This document shows, in pieces, positions 23,698 through 35,630 of a stretch of DNA of 64,000 bases. Numbering within the stretch: the first letter of the stretch is position 1; every line of letters starts with the position of its first letter. The notes under the pieces were generated by a model. The model had not been told where the DNA came from and made no database searches. It saw only the letters and a list, made by a program, of their open reading frames with translations. The translations under genes and the position numbers were made by a program. The stretch is from Volutella citrinella (Eukaryota; Ascomycota; Sordariomycetes; Hypocreales; Nectriaceae), in NCBI GenBank assembly GCA_034401135.1, contig JAWZSP010000011.1, forward strand, positions 496,001 through 560,000, written 5' to 3'.

Positions 23698-25277
23698 TTG
23701 GCCCAGATCTCCGGGGCGGCGGATGAGGACATCATGCTCCCCGCATTTCCCCACGGGGTGCGGATCGTCATCGGCTGGGTCTCCAACCTCCCCTGTCGTA
23801 TCGAAGGAGAAGTTGGCGAACTCGTCGTTCTTGGTGACATCCCTCCGACCATCAATGGCAACTTATACCGAGTTATGTGTGACCCTTTTGTGCCTCCCGA
23901 CCCCAACAATGTTCCCATCGACGGAAATGGGAACATCTCGGCCTTCAGAATTCGCGATGAGCGAGTTAACATGAAGATCAAGTACGTCGAGACTGAGCGC
24001 TACAAGCTGGAGCAGAATTCCAACAAGGCCCTCTTGGGCTGTACCGAAACCCATTCACGGACCACCCGTGCGTGCGAGCAGCCGTCGACTCCACGGCCAA
24101 CACGAATCTCGTCTGCTGGGCGGGCCACCTCTTGGCGCTAAAGGAAGTCGCCCTGCCCTATGCCGTTGACCCAGACACTCTGGAGACGAGAGGCTACGAC
24201 CCCTTCGCAGGGCAGGTTCAGTGTAAGACCTTTACAGCTCACCCCAAGGTCGATCCGCTCACTGACGAGCTCGTCGTCTTTGGGTGCGAGGCCAAGGACC
24301 TTGCCACCCGCGACATTGTCACCTACACGCTTGATAGAGACGGCAAGAAGCGCGACGAGCAGTGGATTGAGGCGCCGTGGTGTGGCTTCATTCACGACTG
24401 TGCCATTACCCCAAACTACATTATCCTTGTCATGTGGCCCTTTGAGGCGGACATGGCCCGGATCAAGGACAAGAAGCAGCACTGGGCGTGGGACTATAGC
24501 CTCCCCGTCACATTCATCGTCACTCCAAGGCGCAAGACGACTCCGAACCCAAAGGGAGGGAAGGAAGGGGAGCATAGGGTGTACTCTTGAAACAACTGCA
24601 TGCACATCCACACGGCGGGTGCGTGGGAGACTCAGGAAGGCAAGCCGTACTTTGAGTCCTCCCGCGTCCACGACAACGCCTTCCTATCCTTTCCCCCGGA
24701 CGACGACAGGATACCGGCAAAGGATGCCAAAGCCAACTTTGTCCGATGGGAGATCGATCTCAGCCAGCCGAGCGGATCTGTCATCCCTGATCCCCTGGTC
24801 GCGCTGGATATGCCGTCCGAGTTCCTGTGCGCTGACGAGCGCTTCCTCAGGCACGACCACGAGTTTGTCTTTCTCAACGTCTTCATTCGGGAGACCTCGG
24901 ACGGATCGAAAAATTACCTTTCGTGGTCTCAACGGGCTAGCCATGCACAGCCACAAGACGGGACAGAGGCGTTGGTTTATGCCGGTGACGACTCTAGTGC
25001 AAGAGCCCGCCTTCATCCCCGGTACACCGGATGCGCCCGAGGGAGACGGATGTATTGTGGCCATGGTGGAGAGGCAGCTGGTAGCACTGACCTGGTCGTG
25101 TTGGATACTAAGTAGTTTGAGAAGCCTATTGCGATTGCCCAACTTCCACTGCATGTCAAGGCACAGATCCATGGCAATTGGGTTGAGGGATCGACGTTGT
25201 CGGAGTGGAAAAGCCTGGTGAGGGAGGTTCAGGTGAACAAAATATGTAGGAAGGAAGCACTGGAGGCTCTCAGTTAA
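23698..25277 (+). pseudogene. Carotenoid / lignostilbene dioxygenase family, degraded
   Basis: The family fold can be followed from about residue 1 to the C-terminus, but only across three frames. All four iron-binding histidine contexts can be seen: TAHPKVDP, FIHDCAIT, MHIHTAGAWE and AQIHGNW. Lesions: a one-base loss near 24034; a TGA at 24588-24590 where the family has Trp (a single G-to-A change); a frameshift near 24913; another near 25088; and a TAG at 25113-25115. An intact member would cleave a C=C bond in carotenoids, stilbenes or related phenylpropanoids using non-heme iron. With five disabling changes it cannot make an active enzyme unless the assembly is wrong at several places. 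It lies beside the catabolic genes. Confidence 0.8.
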
Positions 25278-25364
25278 GAGATTGGATATTAATTGTATGA
25301 TCAGCAGCCGGCTGACACTGCAAAGGTGACCCAAGCAGACCAATTAATGATAGGACTAATTACA

Positions 25365-26445
25365 TCATTTGAATACCATTTTATTCGAGAGAGTGCCGAC
25401 ATCACTGATCTCAACCGATACAACATCGCCATTCTTCAAGCTATACTTGGGAGTAGAGAAGAACCCGATCCCTGGAGGGGACCCCGTCATAATGACAGAA
25501 CCCGCTGGCAAGGTTGTGCCTAAGTCGCCTTGTTAGGAGTACCCCGACTTGCCCTCGGATGAGAGCCGTAAAGACAAAACTAACCTTGAGATAAAAAGCT
25601 GACCAGCTGGGCCGGATTATGGATCAGGTCACAGGGGCTGTCCTGAAAGATTTTCCCGTTGACCTTGGTGAGGATTCTCTTGGTGCTGACTTCTCCGAAG
25701 CCCTTGGAGCTTCTCAGAACCGGGCCCGTGGGCGCAAACCCGTCAAACGACTTGCAACGTGTGAACTGGTTGCCCCCACGCTTCGGGTCTTGATATCCCC
25801 GGGCCGTCAGGTCGTTGCCTACTGTGTAGCCCAGGATGTAGTCCGGGGCATCCTCGATGCTCACGTCTAGTGCGTCTTTGGAGGTGACGATGACAAGTTC
25901 GCCCTGAAATCAAACTCAGCGTCAGACCATGGAGAGGAAACGGTAGTTGTACCTCAAAATCAAGAAAGTTCTCCGCTGCTGCTTTGGGAATAAGAATATC
26001 ACCAGGCCCACGCAGAGTGCGTCGGGGTTTGTACCACATGACAGGATCGAGAGGGACGGTCAACTGGCCGCTAATCAGCTCCAAGATCAGGTAAGACTCC
26101 GATCAGGACCAACATTTGCTTCCTCCGCATGCTTGCGATAGTTGACTCCAATGCAGATAATGTCTCCTTCATACGGAACGGGGGATAGAATCTAGGCTCA
26201 CGCAACATCAGCTTGCTGTCAGAACCATGAAAATGTCCCAGTGGTCGGCTGGCGTGTTGAAATATTACCTGTCGTATTTTGACTGCTTTTCCATCTTCAC
26301 GGGTCTCCAATTTCGGCAATGAAGAAAATCCTGTTACATCCAGGCCCTGAAAATCGGCAACCGTAGCCGACGAAGGCTCAAGAGATGAGAAATACACTTG
26401 GCCGTCGTCGGCCTCGAATCGTACGAGATGGCTCCAATCCGTCAT
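25365..26445 (-). CDS. Fumarylacetoacetate hydrolase (FAH) family protein
   Basis: Five exons join in frame: 26445-26269, 26191-26114, 26063-25953, 25903-25585 and 25519-25365, giving 279 aa, the usual length for single-domain FAH proteins. The first 60 residues are the small N-terminal cap (MTDWSHLVRFEADDGQ). The catalytic fold then shows IICIGVNYRKHAEEAN, FLDFEGELVIV with acidic metal ligands, YTVGNDLTARGYQ, KSFDGFAPTGP and PAGSVIMTGSPPGIG near the end. Family members hydrolyse C-C bonds of diketo or acylpyruvate acids formed in aromatic catabolism, using Mg or Mn. It is in the same orientation as the extradiol dioxygenase gene upstream, with about 500 bases between them, which fits consecutive steps of ring degradation. 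Intact by inspection; exact substrate unknown. Confidence 0.88.
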
Positions 26446-26948
26446 GATTGATATTGAATCTTTGGTCTATGGTGGGCTCCAATTCGCTGCAACGGTCATG
26501 AGAAACCGCTTTGCTTTTGGTTCTGTGGCTGGCTGTTAGCGTTGGTTGAAAATGGGGTTAGACCCGGAGGAACCTCTCGGAGGAACCCCCCTGAGGAGGC
26601 GTCAGAGGAAGCGTCATGAGGACCTCGGTAACCTTGGTGGGGCTGGCTGCGCTGTGTTGAGCATCATGAATCTCCGAGGCCGAGTGCCGAGTCGACTGCT
26701 ACTTTTTGTTGCAAGTGTTACGGACATAGGGTATGGCCAGAATTACGTCTGGGAGTAGCTTGTTCCCACGACAAGGAATCATGATGGACGGGGCGATGGA
26801 GACGCATGCTTAAGATCATTGGCATGGCTGCTAGCTGGAAAAGTGTTAGGAACGCAGAGACATGGGTAAATTTACGACAATTCTCGTTGGTAGTACACTG
26901 TTCTGTATGCAGAGAGATCTAGCACTAGCACGGTTTCCTCACATTGAT
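26446..26948. promoter_or_regulatory. Spacer upstream of the FAH-family gene
   Basis: About 500 bases with no supported gene. It contains the 5' flank of the FAH gene and the 3' flank of the dioxygenase gene. A short GC-rich inverted motif, GGAGGAACC repeated at about 26568 and 26580, is seen; no known operator is recognised. Confidence 0.35.
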
Positions 26949-28028
26949 CTATGCGACTGGTCTAGTTCCATCCGTAAACATCTCGTTCGACATCTCCGGT
27001 CCCCAAACAGAGAGAGGCCCTGCCTCACTCCGCCTCGTGCCGGTGTCTTGGTTGACAAGGTCGCCATCCGCGTAGTGCTCGATGGTAAAGCCACTCGTGT
27101 CTCGCCAGTAGTCGAAGATCTGCGAGCCCAGAATGTGTCTACCGACGCCCCAAACCGACTTGTAGTTCTTGCTCGCAAGCCAGTGGTGGCCCAGCAACTG
27201 TGTATCAAAGTCTTCAACCTCGTAGGACGTGTGGTGCATGCGGTCGTGCTCACCAGGAGGGGCCCGGGAGAGGAAGAGCGAATGATGATCAGAGTACCGC
27301 GTCCCGAGATCGAGGTGAAGAAACGTAATGACATCAGCCTGATCATTTCCCGGTTCGTACTGCACATCCGAAGGAACAAAGTTAAAGTGTCCGGTGTACC
27401 AGCGCACTTCCTCATCCCAATTCGCGACGATGAAGCCGTAGTGACCAAGCTTGTGGACCAGCGCCGGCCCTGGATGGAATCGCTGGAACTCGCCTAACGA
27501 CAGCAGTTAGCCGCAGCTCGCGCGGGGCACTAAGGGTGAGGGATACGAACCCAGACGTCGCTTTTCAACACTTCCATTCAATGGTCCTAGCGACTCTACC
27601 TGAGATGATGGCACAGAGTCATCGGCCGCGCGGTCCTTGATGCCGTAGACGACATGCAACGGGAATCCAGCAGGGGACTTGAGAGTAACTCGACGGCCTC
27701 CACCCGGGAACTCGGAGAGCTCCGTGACGGTTGCACCTTGGAGAGCTGCGGCCTTGTTGAAGTCTTGCTCTGTCTGGGCGACGAATGCCGCGCCATCAAA
27801 GGTTGGGGTGCTCGAGCTGCGGGCAACATAGCAGTACGGGTCTCTCCCGTACCCCCGATAGAGAGCCTCCCCTTGACCATCACTCTGAACTTTCACGAGC
27901 CCAAAGTCCTCCGCAAACTCGTCGAACTTTGCGAGATCCAGATGGCCGAAGTAGACATGGGCGATTCGGTCCAGCTGGATTTTGGAAGCATCATTGACAA
28001 CTTCTGGCAGTCGAGTAGGGTGAGCCAT
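26949..28028 (-). CDS. Two-domain extradiol ring-cleavage dioxygenase (VOC superfamily)
   Basis: Exons 28028-27551 and 27493-26949 join in frame to 340 aa; an ATG five codons upstream (28043) is an alternative start. Two glyoxalase/bleomycin-resistance-type (VOC) modules are visible: residues about 16-145 (RIAHVYFGHLDLAKF) and about 170-320 (HKLGHYGFIVANWDEEVRWY). The three iron ligands of type I extradiol dioxygenases fit His177 (LGHYG), His247 (MHHTSYEV) and Glu298 (FTIEHYADGD); their spacing matches the family. Such enzymes open catechol-type rings next to the hydroxyl groups (meta cleavage). It sits between the FAH-family hydrolase and a divergent P450, with an FAD monooxygenase nearby, which supports a role in aromatic breakdown. 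The catechol substrate is not known. Confidence 0.85.
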
Positions 28029-28513
28029 GATAAAAGATGGCACAGATAGACAGTTCTCTCAATGAATAGATCAATAGGCTGATATGCAGTTTGCTTGCCC
28101 ACTTTCTTGTAACGGCGCTATTTGACAGATGCCGTCCTTCTGTCCGGAAGTCGCTGGCGCTGGGCTAGCTCGGGCGCGGATCGACAGTTCAGTTCATCCG
28201 CGGGGTGCCCCCGCGGATGCTTCACGGCAAAACATCCGGAGCAACTTGATGGTGACCTCATTGATCCGACCCCGCAGGCGATGCAGATCTGCTCGGAGCC
28301 ATACGGGGTTCCCGCGTCTACCCCGGAGCCCTACCCCGGTAACGAGCTCCTCAATTCGAGCATGAGGGGATGGTAGCCAGTGATCCCGTAATGCAAAGCA
28401 TCAGGTGGTCAAGATTAGACTTACAAAAGGCATCCAAGTCAGGATAAGAACTAACCCTAGGCAATACGATTCGATACTACACCCTCTGATCACGATCTTT
28501 CAAATCGCAAAAA
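28029..28513. promoter_or_regulatory. Divergent upstream region of dioxygenase and P450 genes
   Basis: The 485 bases between the two divergent starts are non-coding. A GC-rich inverted pair of CGCGGNTGCCCC-like words lies near 28198-28218 (CATCCGCGGGGTGCCCCCGCGGATG reads as a near-perfect palindrome around 28196-28220). Zn2Cys6 regulators often bind CGG-type inverted repeats, and one is encoded at 30703, so this palindrome is a candidate operator. This is inference from symmetry and context. Confidence 0.5.
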
Positions 28514-30333
28514 ATGGATCTCACTGACTTTGCAGTCATTGTCGTCGCGGCATTTCTGGTTCACCTACTGTACAATGAGTTCGGTCATGGCATCCGAGGC
28601 ATACCAGGGCCTTGGTTTGCGTCGTGTAGTCCACTGTGGCGCATCTGGCTTGTCTTCCGCGGGACAGCGCACACCGAGTACAGGGACCTGCACAAGAAGT
28701 ACGGCAAGATTGTCAGGACGGCCCCCCAAGTCGTAGATATCTCGGACCCGGAATCTATTTCTGTCATCTACGGAATCAACAGCAAATTTACCAAGGTATT
28801 CATTCCTCTTTGAACTGAAAAACAAGTAGCATCGGAATACTAACTCTACATGGCACAGTCTCGCTTCTACCACACACTTGATACGGCATATGAGGACACT
28901 GTCATGCCAAGCCTGTTTACGACCATCTCTCCCGAGGAGCACAAAGCACTAAAAAGACCAGTGGCACAAAAGTTTAGCATGACAAGCATTCGAACTCTCG
29001 AGTACCTGGTAGATCCCTGCAGTGAGATATTTACCAAGAAGATGGAACAACTGGAAGGGCAGGTTGTCGATCTCGGAACCTGGCTGCAGTGGTACGCTTT
29101 CGACGCCATAGGATCCATCACGTTCTCAAAGCGCTTCGGCTTCATGGAGGAAAGCAATGACGTTCAAGGTATCATATCGGCCATCGAGGGTGGTCTGATG
29201 TATGCCAGCATTATTGGACAAGTCCCCTCCCTTCACCCATACCTCCTGGGAAGCATCGCCGTTCGAAAGTTACTGGGCCGAATTGTGAAGTCGGACCCGA
29301 TCAAGATTTCCAGCGATGTAAGCGATCCTTCTTCACAAAGGTTTACTAACCCTAAGCCCCGGCCCTCACGCGCTAACCGTGGCTAAGATGGTGCTTGAGG
29401 CCATTAGAGAATACGACGCAGGGAGTTTTGGCAGCGAAAGAGCAGACTTTCTTGCATTCTTGCGCCAACAGCAGAAGTCAAGCGGAGCCCCGATGCCCAA
29501 AAGAGACATGATGAATCATCTGCTGAATAACCTGTGAGTTGAGATGTAGTCCCCAGAGCGAACATAGGCTGACGGTTGACGAGGCTGGCCGGGAGCGACA
29601 CAACGGCCATATCTCTGCGGGCGGTCTTCTACTACGTGACCAGGGACGAGAGAGTGTACGCCACTCTCCAAAAAGAAATTGATGACTTTGAAGCGTCGGG
29701 TCGACTCTCTCGTATCATTACATATGCGGAGAGCCTTGACATGAAGTACCTGTCAGTCACGTCTTTCCGCAATCGTTGCCTGAGATGCAGGGCATTTTTT
29801 TTTAGCTAACTAATGCGGTACGAGTAGACAACTTTGCATGAAGGAAGCCATGAGGATGCACCCTGGCGTACAGTTCCCTCTCGAGAGGGTGGTGCCCCAG
29901 GGAGGGGCTCAACTGAGCGGCTACACCCTGCCAGAGGGCACCATCGTTGGCACGAACGCTGCCGTGATGCACAGGAATAAGGAAATCTTCGGAGAGGATG
30001 CCGACTTCTTCCGACCTGAACGATGGATGGAGGACGAGGAGAGGGCCAAGATCATGGACCGCCACATGTTGACTGTGAGTTATAGTACCCACCGTCGCGT
30101 GAGGAGATGCACCGCTGACGTACGCTGTGCAGTTTGGCGCTGGATCCAGAACTTGTATTGGGAAGAACATCTCCATCATGGAGATGGGGAAGTTCATACC
30201 CCAAATACTGCGGCAGTTCGAGGTAGAATGGGCATCGGACCAGCCAGAGTGGGTGGTCAAGACGCACTGGTTTGCTCGCCAGGAGGGTCTCCTTGTAAGA
30301 TTCAAGTCGCGAGCCCAGGGCGCCCGACGGTAG
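28514..30333 (+). CDS. Cytochrome P450 monooxygenase
   Basis: Six exons join in frame: 28514-28795, 28859-29317, 29388-29533, 29584-29751, 29828-30074 and 30133-30333 (500 aa, usual P450 length). An N-terminal membrane anchor (about residues 6-22, FAVIVVAAFLVHLLY) is followed by the Gly-Pro hinge (GIPGPW). The I-helix oxygen-binding motif is LLAGSDTTAIS, the K-helix ExxR is KEAMR, the PERF-type motif is FRPERW, and the heme-cysteine loop is FGAGSRTCIGK, all intact. It is an ER-bound monooxygenase with unknown substrate. It is divergent from the extradiol dioxygenase and followed by the Zn2Cys6 regulator in the same direction, so it probably belongs to the same regulated set. Confidence 0.92.
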
Positions 30334-30702
30334 ACATAGCACATAGGACTACAGCTCCACTGGTAAATTCTGCTCCACTGGTGAATCCTCCTGCGGAGCC
30401 GATGTGTGATGACGAGGCCGTGGCCCCGCAAGTCCTGGCAAGGGGTGGCGATGCCATGCCAACAGCGGCTTCAATTCACCCTTCACCCTACTGGGCCTAG
30501 AAGGACTCGACCCCACAAACTCTGGCTCCCCAGCCCCGGGAGTCCCAACCGGTAATGCGGGGGTTAGCCGCCCCCGATAGTTCAATGCCAGCTTTATCAG
30601 GCTCGTCCGTCCACCCTCCTTTTCGCTCCGCACTCCAAACCATTCGTGTCGCGTCGCCACCTCTCGCTTTGCTAGCTTGTGGCGCCCTCGAAGAAGCACA
30701 AA

Positions 30703-33192
30703 ATGTCGACTAGGAACAGCTCAGGAACGGCGTGGGCCGCGAAGATGCGCGTCTGCGACAACTGTAGGGTGTGCGTGTCTTGCTCGCTTTCCGCACCCAT
30801 GCACTTCCGAATCTGCTAACAGGTCCCAGAAAGAAAATTAAATGCATGCCCTGGCCCCATAGTCATTCTCACGGCCGTACCTGAAGCTGACAATCGTACG
30901 TCGCACAGGCAACATGGGCACGCCTTCCTGCTCTGCTTGCAACGTTCGCCATCTGGCTTGCACCTACAGCAAGCAAAGAAGGAAGCCTGGTATTCCACAC
31001 CTTACCTCTTGGCATTTAATCGCTGGGCATAAAACTAACTTAGTAGTAGGGCCACCGAAGCAGTATCGCAACACAGCATCGTCGACGACACACGACTCAA
31101 CCGTTTGCAGCCACAGCCCATCTGATCGAGCCAAGCTCATGTCCCCATCTGCCACCAGTGCAGACGTGGGTGGCGGAAGCAATACTATGGGGCATCTGGG
31201 GGCTGATCTCATGAACGAACTAGATCTTGGAACCAGCGATGTCGAAGGCGACTCCTTTCAGTTTCTCAAGCAGGATCTGCTCTCAATTGGCGTCCCTCCT
31301 CCCATTTCCTTCGCGACAAGGCCAGGGTACTTTAACGACTTTGACCCTGAGGTCGAGGACATTCTGTAAGGGCCGAATTGCCGACCACCAAGTCTGCTGG
31401 GCCATTTCTCACATCTCATACACATACAGTCTCAAACTCTACATCCAGCACGTCCAGCCCATGTTTCCTCTGATACACTGCTCCATCTCGTCGCCGGGTA
31501 AGTATCATCTGGAAGAGATGTCCCCAAGAACGAGAATGGCCATCTACGCTGTCGCATCGCGTTTCGACTCTGGAGATGCCTCAAAGTCGCGCCCGTCGCC
31601 GGACTACTTTGCGATGCGCGCAGAGCATCTTGCTGCCAAGCAACAACTCACATTGGATGAGCTCAAGGCCTCGATATTGCTCTGCATACACGGCATCTCG
31701 GAGGCAGTGACCTGGGACTCCGTTGCCGAGATTGCACGGATCGCCCGGATGGCAGACCTCTATCGCCGCACCTCTTTCAACTCGCCCGAGTATTCCAAGG
31801 AGGACGCTTGCGAGACGGAGGAATGGCGGAGCATCTGGTGGTGCATTTTCAATCTGGACACGAGTTTCAGCTCAATTGCGTAGGATCCCCCCCCAGAGCC
31901 AGTCCGACCATACCTGCTCTAACCACAATTTTTCAGGACCATCGCCCACTGTATGCCTTCGCTGGGACAAGCAAGAGTATCCCTGCCATCGATGTCAGTC
32001 CCCGAGCTGACGGGCCAGCCGAGCCACAAGTCGAGACCCAGTCCAGGCACAAGCTCACAGCTGGTGCTACCAGCCCAGCCCAAACATTGGGAGATTATGA
32101 ATATGGTCTTTTCCGACCCACGGTGCTCTGAAAGATCCCTTTATATCGGCGCTTGTACCTTTATGAGATCTGTCACGGATCTAAGATCAAGCTTGCGTGA
32201 AAGCCATGGAAGTATGTGGAAGAAGCGGCTTGCAGAACTCGAGAGCGACTGCACGGCTACCACTTTTGCATTGCCTACTTGGGTTTTTGACCCTACCAAG
32301 AATCTCGCAGTCAACGAATCGGATACTGAACATCGACAGCGCCTGGAAACCTTGATGGTTTGGCAAGGGTATGTAGTATATACGGCATCCTTCATTCACA
32401 TACAGCTCTGACACCGCTTCCTTCATCGCAGGGCGTGCATTCTCCTCGCTGCTTGTGCCGGTCAATATCAGGACGGCTCGACGGACAACACCGTTCTGCA
32501 GGCTCGCTGGCAGGCCACGGTATCTAAAGCCAACGAAGTACTCCGCATCGTACAGAATTGGAAGCCGGAATATTTTGAGGCAGTCGACCCCCGAAACTCC
32601 TACATCATCATGATTACTGGCATCGTTTTTGTGCTAGATGCCACCATTGGATCAATCGGGTCACGCGAGCCTACACGACAATCGGAACATGTCGACCTTC
32701 TCCTGCTGTTCCTTGCCCAAACAGGCCGTCATTGGCCCTTAGGTATGACTCGATCAAGATCTGGAAACTTTGTAGATAGCTAACCAGCGATTAAAGCCAA
32801 CCGAATCTCAAGTACAGCACCTCGTCCTTTCCGACTACCCAAGTTATAGTCACTATGTCTAATCATTCGCAGGTCGACTCCGCGCATACACGGCACCTTG
32901 TCCATCTCAGACTCCTAGTGAAGCATTCGATTCCCTCTGCACCGACATGCTAGGGGGCCAGATGTTGCAGTCTTTGACAGACGTCCTGGTATCTTGTCCT
33001 ACCTCCTCCCAAGCTCTGGGCTCGCTTGACTTCAGTACCACTGTTTCAGAGACCCCGGACACCGCGAAATACCTTCAAAATCACTCACATGGTGGCCTTG
33101 CTATTGATTCGGAGTGGGATATGTGGGCAGAAACCCCTGGCAACTTCGCATCGGTTTGGGACGATGCTTTCGAGGTAGCTCTCCAGGAATAG
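30703..33192 (+). CDS. Zn2Cys6 transcription factor with fungal-specific regulatory domain
   Basis: Eight exons give 663 aa: 30703-30770, 30830-30843, 30909-30989, 31050-31365, 31430-31879, 31937-32368, 32432-32742 and 32873-33192. The zinc cluster is assembled from three exons (CDNCRVKKIKC, then CSACNVRHLAC) and has all six cysteines with standard spacing. The intron inside the cluster needs either a GC donor at 30844 (14-base microexon) or a GT donor at 30862, which lengthens the loop by six residues. Residues from about 160 form the fungal-specific transcription-factor domain (LYIQHVQPMFPLIHC, WRSIWWCIFNLDTSFSS). It is nuclear and probably regulates the neighbouring catabolic genes; this is inferred from position, since pathway-specific regulators are often placed inside their clusters. 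Confidence 0.87.
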
Positions 33193-33309
33193 ATGAAAAT
33201 ATAGAGACTCACATGCTGTGTATCACTACTTGTAGTCAAACTTGGACATTGAACTGCATCTTCGCTAAGCATCTAGGAAGGGACGGTTATGCTACGGATT
33301 CCCTCATAT

Positions 33310-35630
33310 CTAATGCTGATTCCCCGTCAACAGGCTTCCCGCCTGTTCCACCTGCGCCTCAAGGCTGGTCAGGGTTGCCGCCTGGGAGAAGCTAATGAAG
33401 TCGGGCCGCATGAGCACATAGTTCGTCGTCGGAAGGAAACGGCCCCTGAAGTTCTCGGCTTGGTAGAGCTCAGGTGGATCCACGCCGTCCTGCGAAAGTT
33501 CGTTGGCGGTGGCTGGCCTCAGGAGACAGAAATCGGTGCCAGTTGGCGACGAAAGATCAACACCGCCTTTCTTTTCCTGTAGGATGACTACTCTTCTAGA
33601 GAGAAGCCTCGGGGTCTGTCGATTTCCACGTTCAATCAACTGGCGGAGCGCGAGCCCATTGTCTGTGGGCGAACAAAGGACCAAGATTGTCAATGCAATG
33701 CCAGGGCTCCAGAACAGAGAGTCGGACAAGCTGAAATACTGACTCGAATCTCTCGCGTAGACCTGGGCAGACTTGCGCCCGCCGCCCTCGTTTTGGAGAA
33801 AGAATCCGCCCTCAACTCCGCAGAATCCACCAGCATCGGAGATATGAGACTGCATCAAGGTATTGTGGACGCTCGGTATGAGGCTGAGAAACCCATTCGC
33901 GACTCGCAATGCCATTGAAAACACCGATGACTTAGTTTGCATGAGATTTCCGTTGGCGGCTGTCATCCTGGACGCCTCGTCGACGCCCTGGCGGCGTTCC
34001 CGCGACCAGGCATCGAGCATTGCATCTGACACCGGGGAGGAAGTTGTTTGCTCGGTTCTGCAAAGCACAGAGAGTCTCCAGGCGAGCCCCAAAGCGTCTC
34101 GTAGACCGCTGACAATGCCTTGGGCTCCGAATGGAGGGAACACGTGAGCGGCATCGCCGATCAAGATAACTCTTCCGTCAAACCATCTGTTGACGACCCT
34201 TTGCGCGAACCTGGTATTCAAGAACTTAGTCTCAACTTTGAGCAGATCGGTCGAAGGGGAAGGCTTACATCGCCGGATTACAACGAAGGACTTCAACGCA
34301 GTCCCACGGAAACTGAACGGGAGACAGAGGCTTCCGCCCTTGGCGGCTATCCTGGTCAGTATATTCCATCCACGTTGACATGATCAAGCCAGATACCTTA
34401 GTTGACCCGGAGCCATGGTCAAGTAAGGCTTCATTACGTCCTTCATATGCCCAACGACGTCTTCTGGGAGCTGATATCCAGCAGGGAGCTCATACTCGAA
34501 TCTGTTGTGATGTTAGCCGGCGTGTGGATGTGACTGAGGGAGTGCAAAGTACCTCCAAAGCTTTTCGGACTTGGGGCCGAATCGTCCAGTGGCAACTGGC
34601 ATAGTGGGATGTGCGCAAAAGCTTAGAGACTCAGCGCGTGAATTCTTTGAGAACAGTATCCGTTCCACTTACTGCCAATCATCTGGCCAGAAGACGTCCC
34701 ATAGTTCTTCAGGCTCGTACCCCAGCTCCCAAAGAGGAAAGTCTGGGTGCGTGGTAGGGGTCGGCATCGTGATGCGCAAGTTTGCGGCTACCCAGGTGGC
34801 CTCGTACGGGTACCTGGAGGACGATGAGCAATCCGAGTCGCCAATATTATAGGTTGTAAGTGCTTGAGAGGAGTTTACTCACGAGCCAGTGAGTTGCCGA
34901 ATGCCTCTCTCTTCGAGATAGCCTTTTCGAACAAACCCGCGCTTCCCATCGGCACCGACGAGGTACTTGCCGCGAATGAATGACGTGGCAGACAACCCCT
35001 TCTCTTCGTACCCAGCTAAGGCGTATTGATCCTTCTGGTCAATCTCCACGACATTACACTCCAGCTTTAGGGTGATGTAATGGGAGGATCCCGCTATGTT
35101 TCGTAGAATCTGCTCTGCACGATGTTGTCAGCTACGGATTCACCAGCATCAGTACCAGGTCTTACCAAGTTGAGGTTGAAGGAAGACTGATGAGCTGGCC
35201 ACGACTTGTTGACTCCAGTCTTTTCCCATTGGCATGCTGAAGAACGGCACGGATGTGTACGGCCCAGTATGGAATCGAACACTTTCAAGAGCTGTTAATT
35301 GTTACCAGAGGTACCACCATATCTGAATGAGAGTCTGCTTACGCTGCCCAATTGTGTCATAAAACTGTTCTTGAGATATTCCCAGGACGGAAAGTATACG
35401 GTGCGCATCGCCTGACAGGGCGATTGCTCTCGGATCTTCACAGATGTCACGTTCTTTTTCGAGAACAACCGACTAGCATAGCGTTAGGGGATTGAATCGC
35501 CGGGCAATGAAACCCTGGACCATGAGCCTATGAGAGCAATACTCACATGGATTTCCATCTGACTCAAGGCCACTGCAAGGGCCAACCCTGAAGGCCCGCC
35601 CCCAACAATGATTACATCGGTGTCTTCCAT
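33310..35630 (-). CDS. FAD-dependent aromatic monooxygenase (phenol hydroxylase / MhpA type)
   Basis: Eight exons join in frame to 642 aa: 35630-35547, 35472-35343, 35291-35166, 35114-34883, 34813-34673, 34621-34553, 34501-34397 and 34351-33310. The FAD-binding GxGxxG region is VIIVGGGPSGLALA (residues 6-19), the second nucleotide motif is GADGKRGFVR, and the GD motif is GRVILIGDAAHVFPPFGAQG. VATGRFGPKSEKLW lies in the substrate domain as in the PF01494 family, and a thioredoxin-like C-terminal tail is present. Such enzymes add a hydroxyl group to phenolic rings using NAD(P)H and oxygen, giving catechols. It stands divergent from the acetoacetyl-CoA synthetase gene. It could supply the catechol cleaved by the extradiol enzyme. 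Intact by inspection. Confidence 0.88.

Noticed and set aside
24684..25343. 219-codon minus-strand frame
   Set aside because: Antisense to the dioxygenase pseudogene, in which all four iron-ligand motifs are on the plus strand.
34225..34268. Possible 44-base intron in the FAD monooxygenase
   Set aside because: Splicing it would break the reading frame, while reading through keeps the frame and gives a sensible sequence before RVVNRWFDG.
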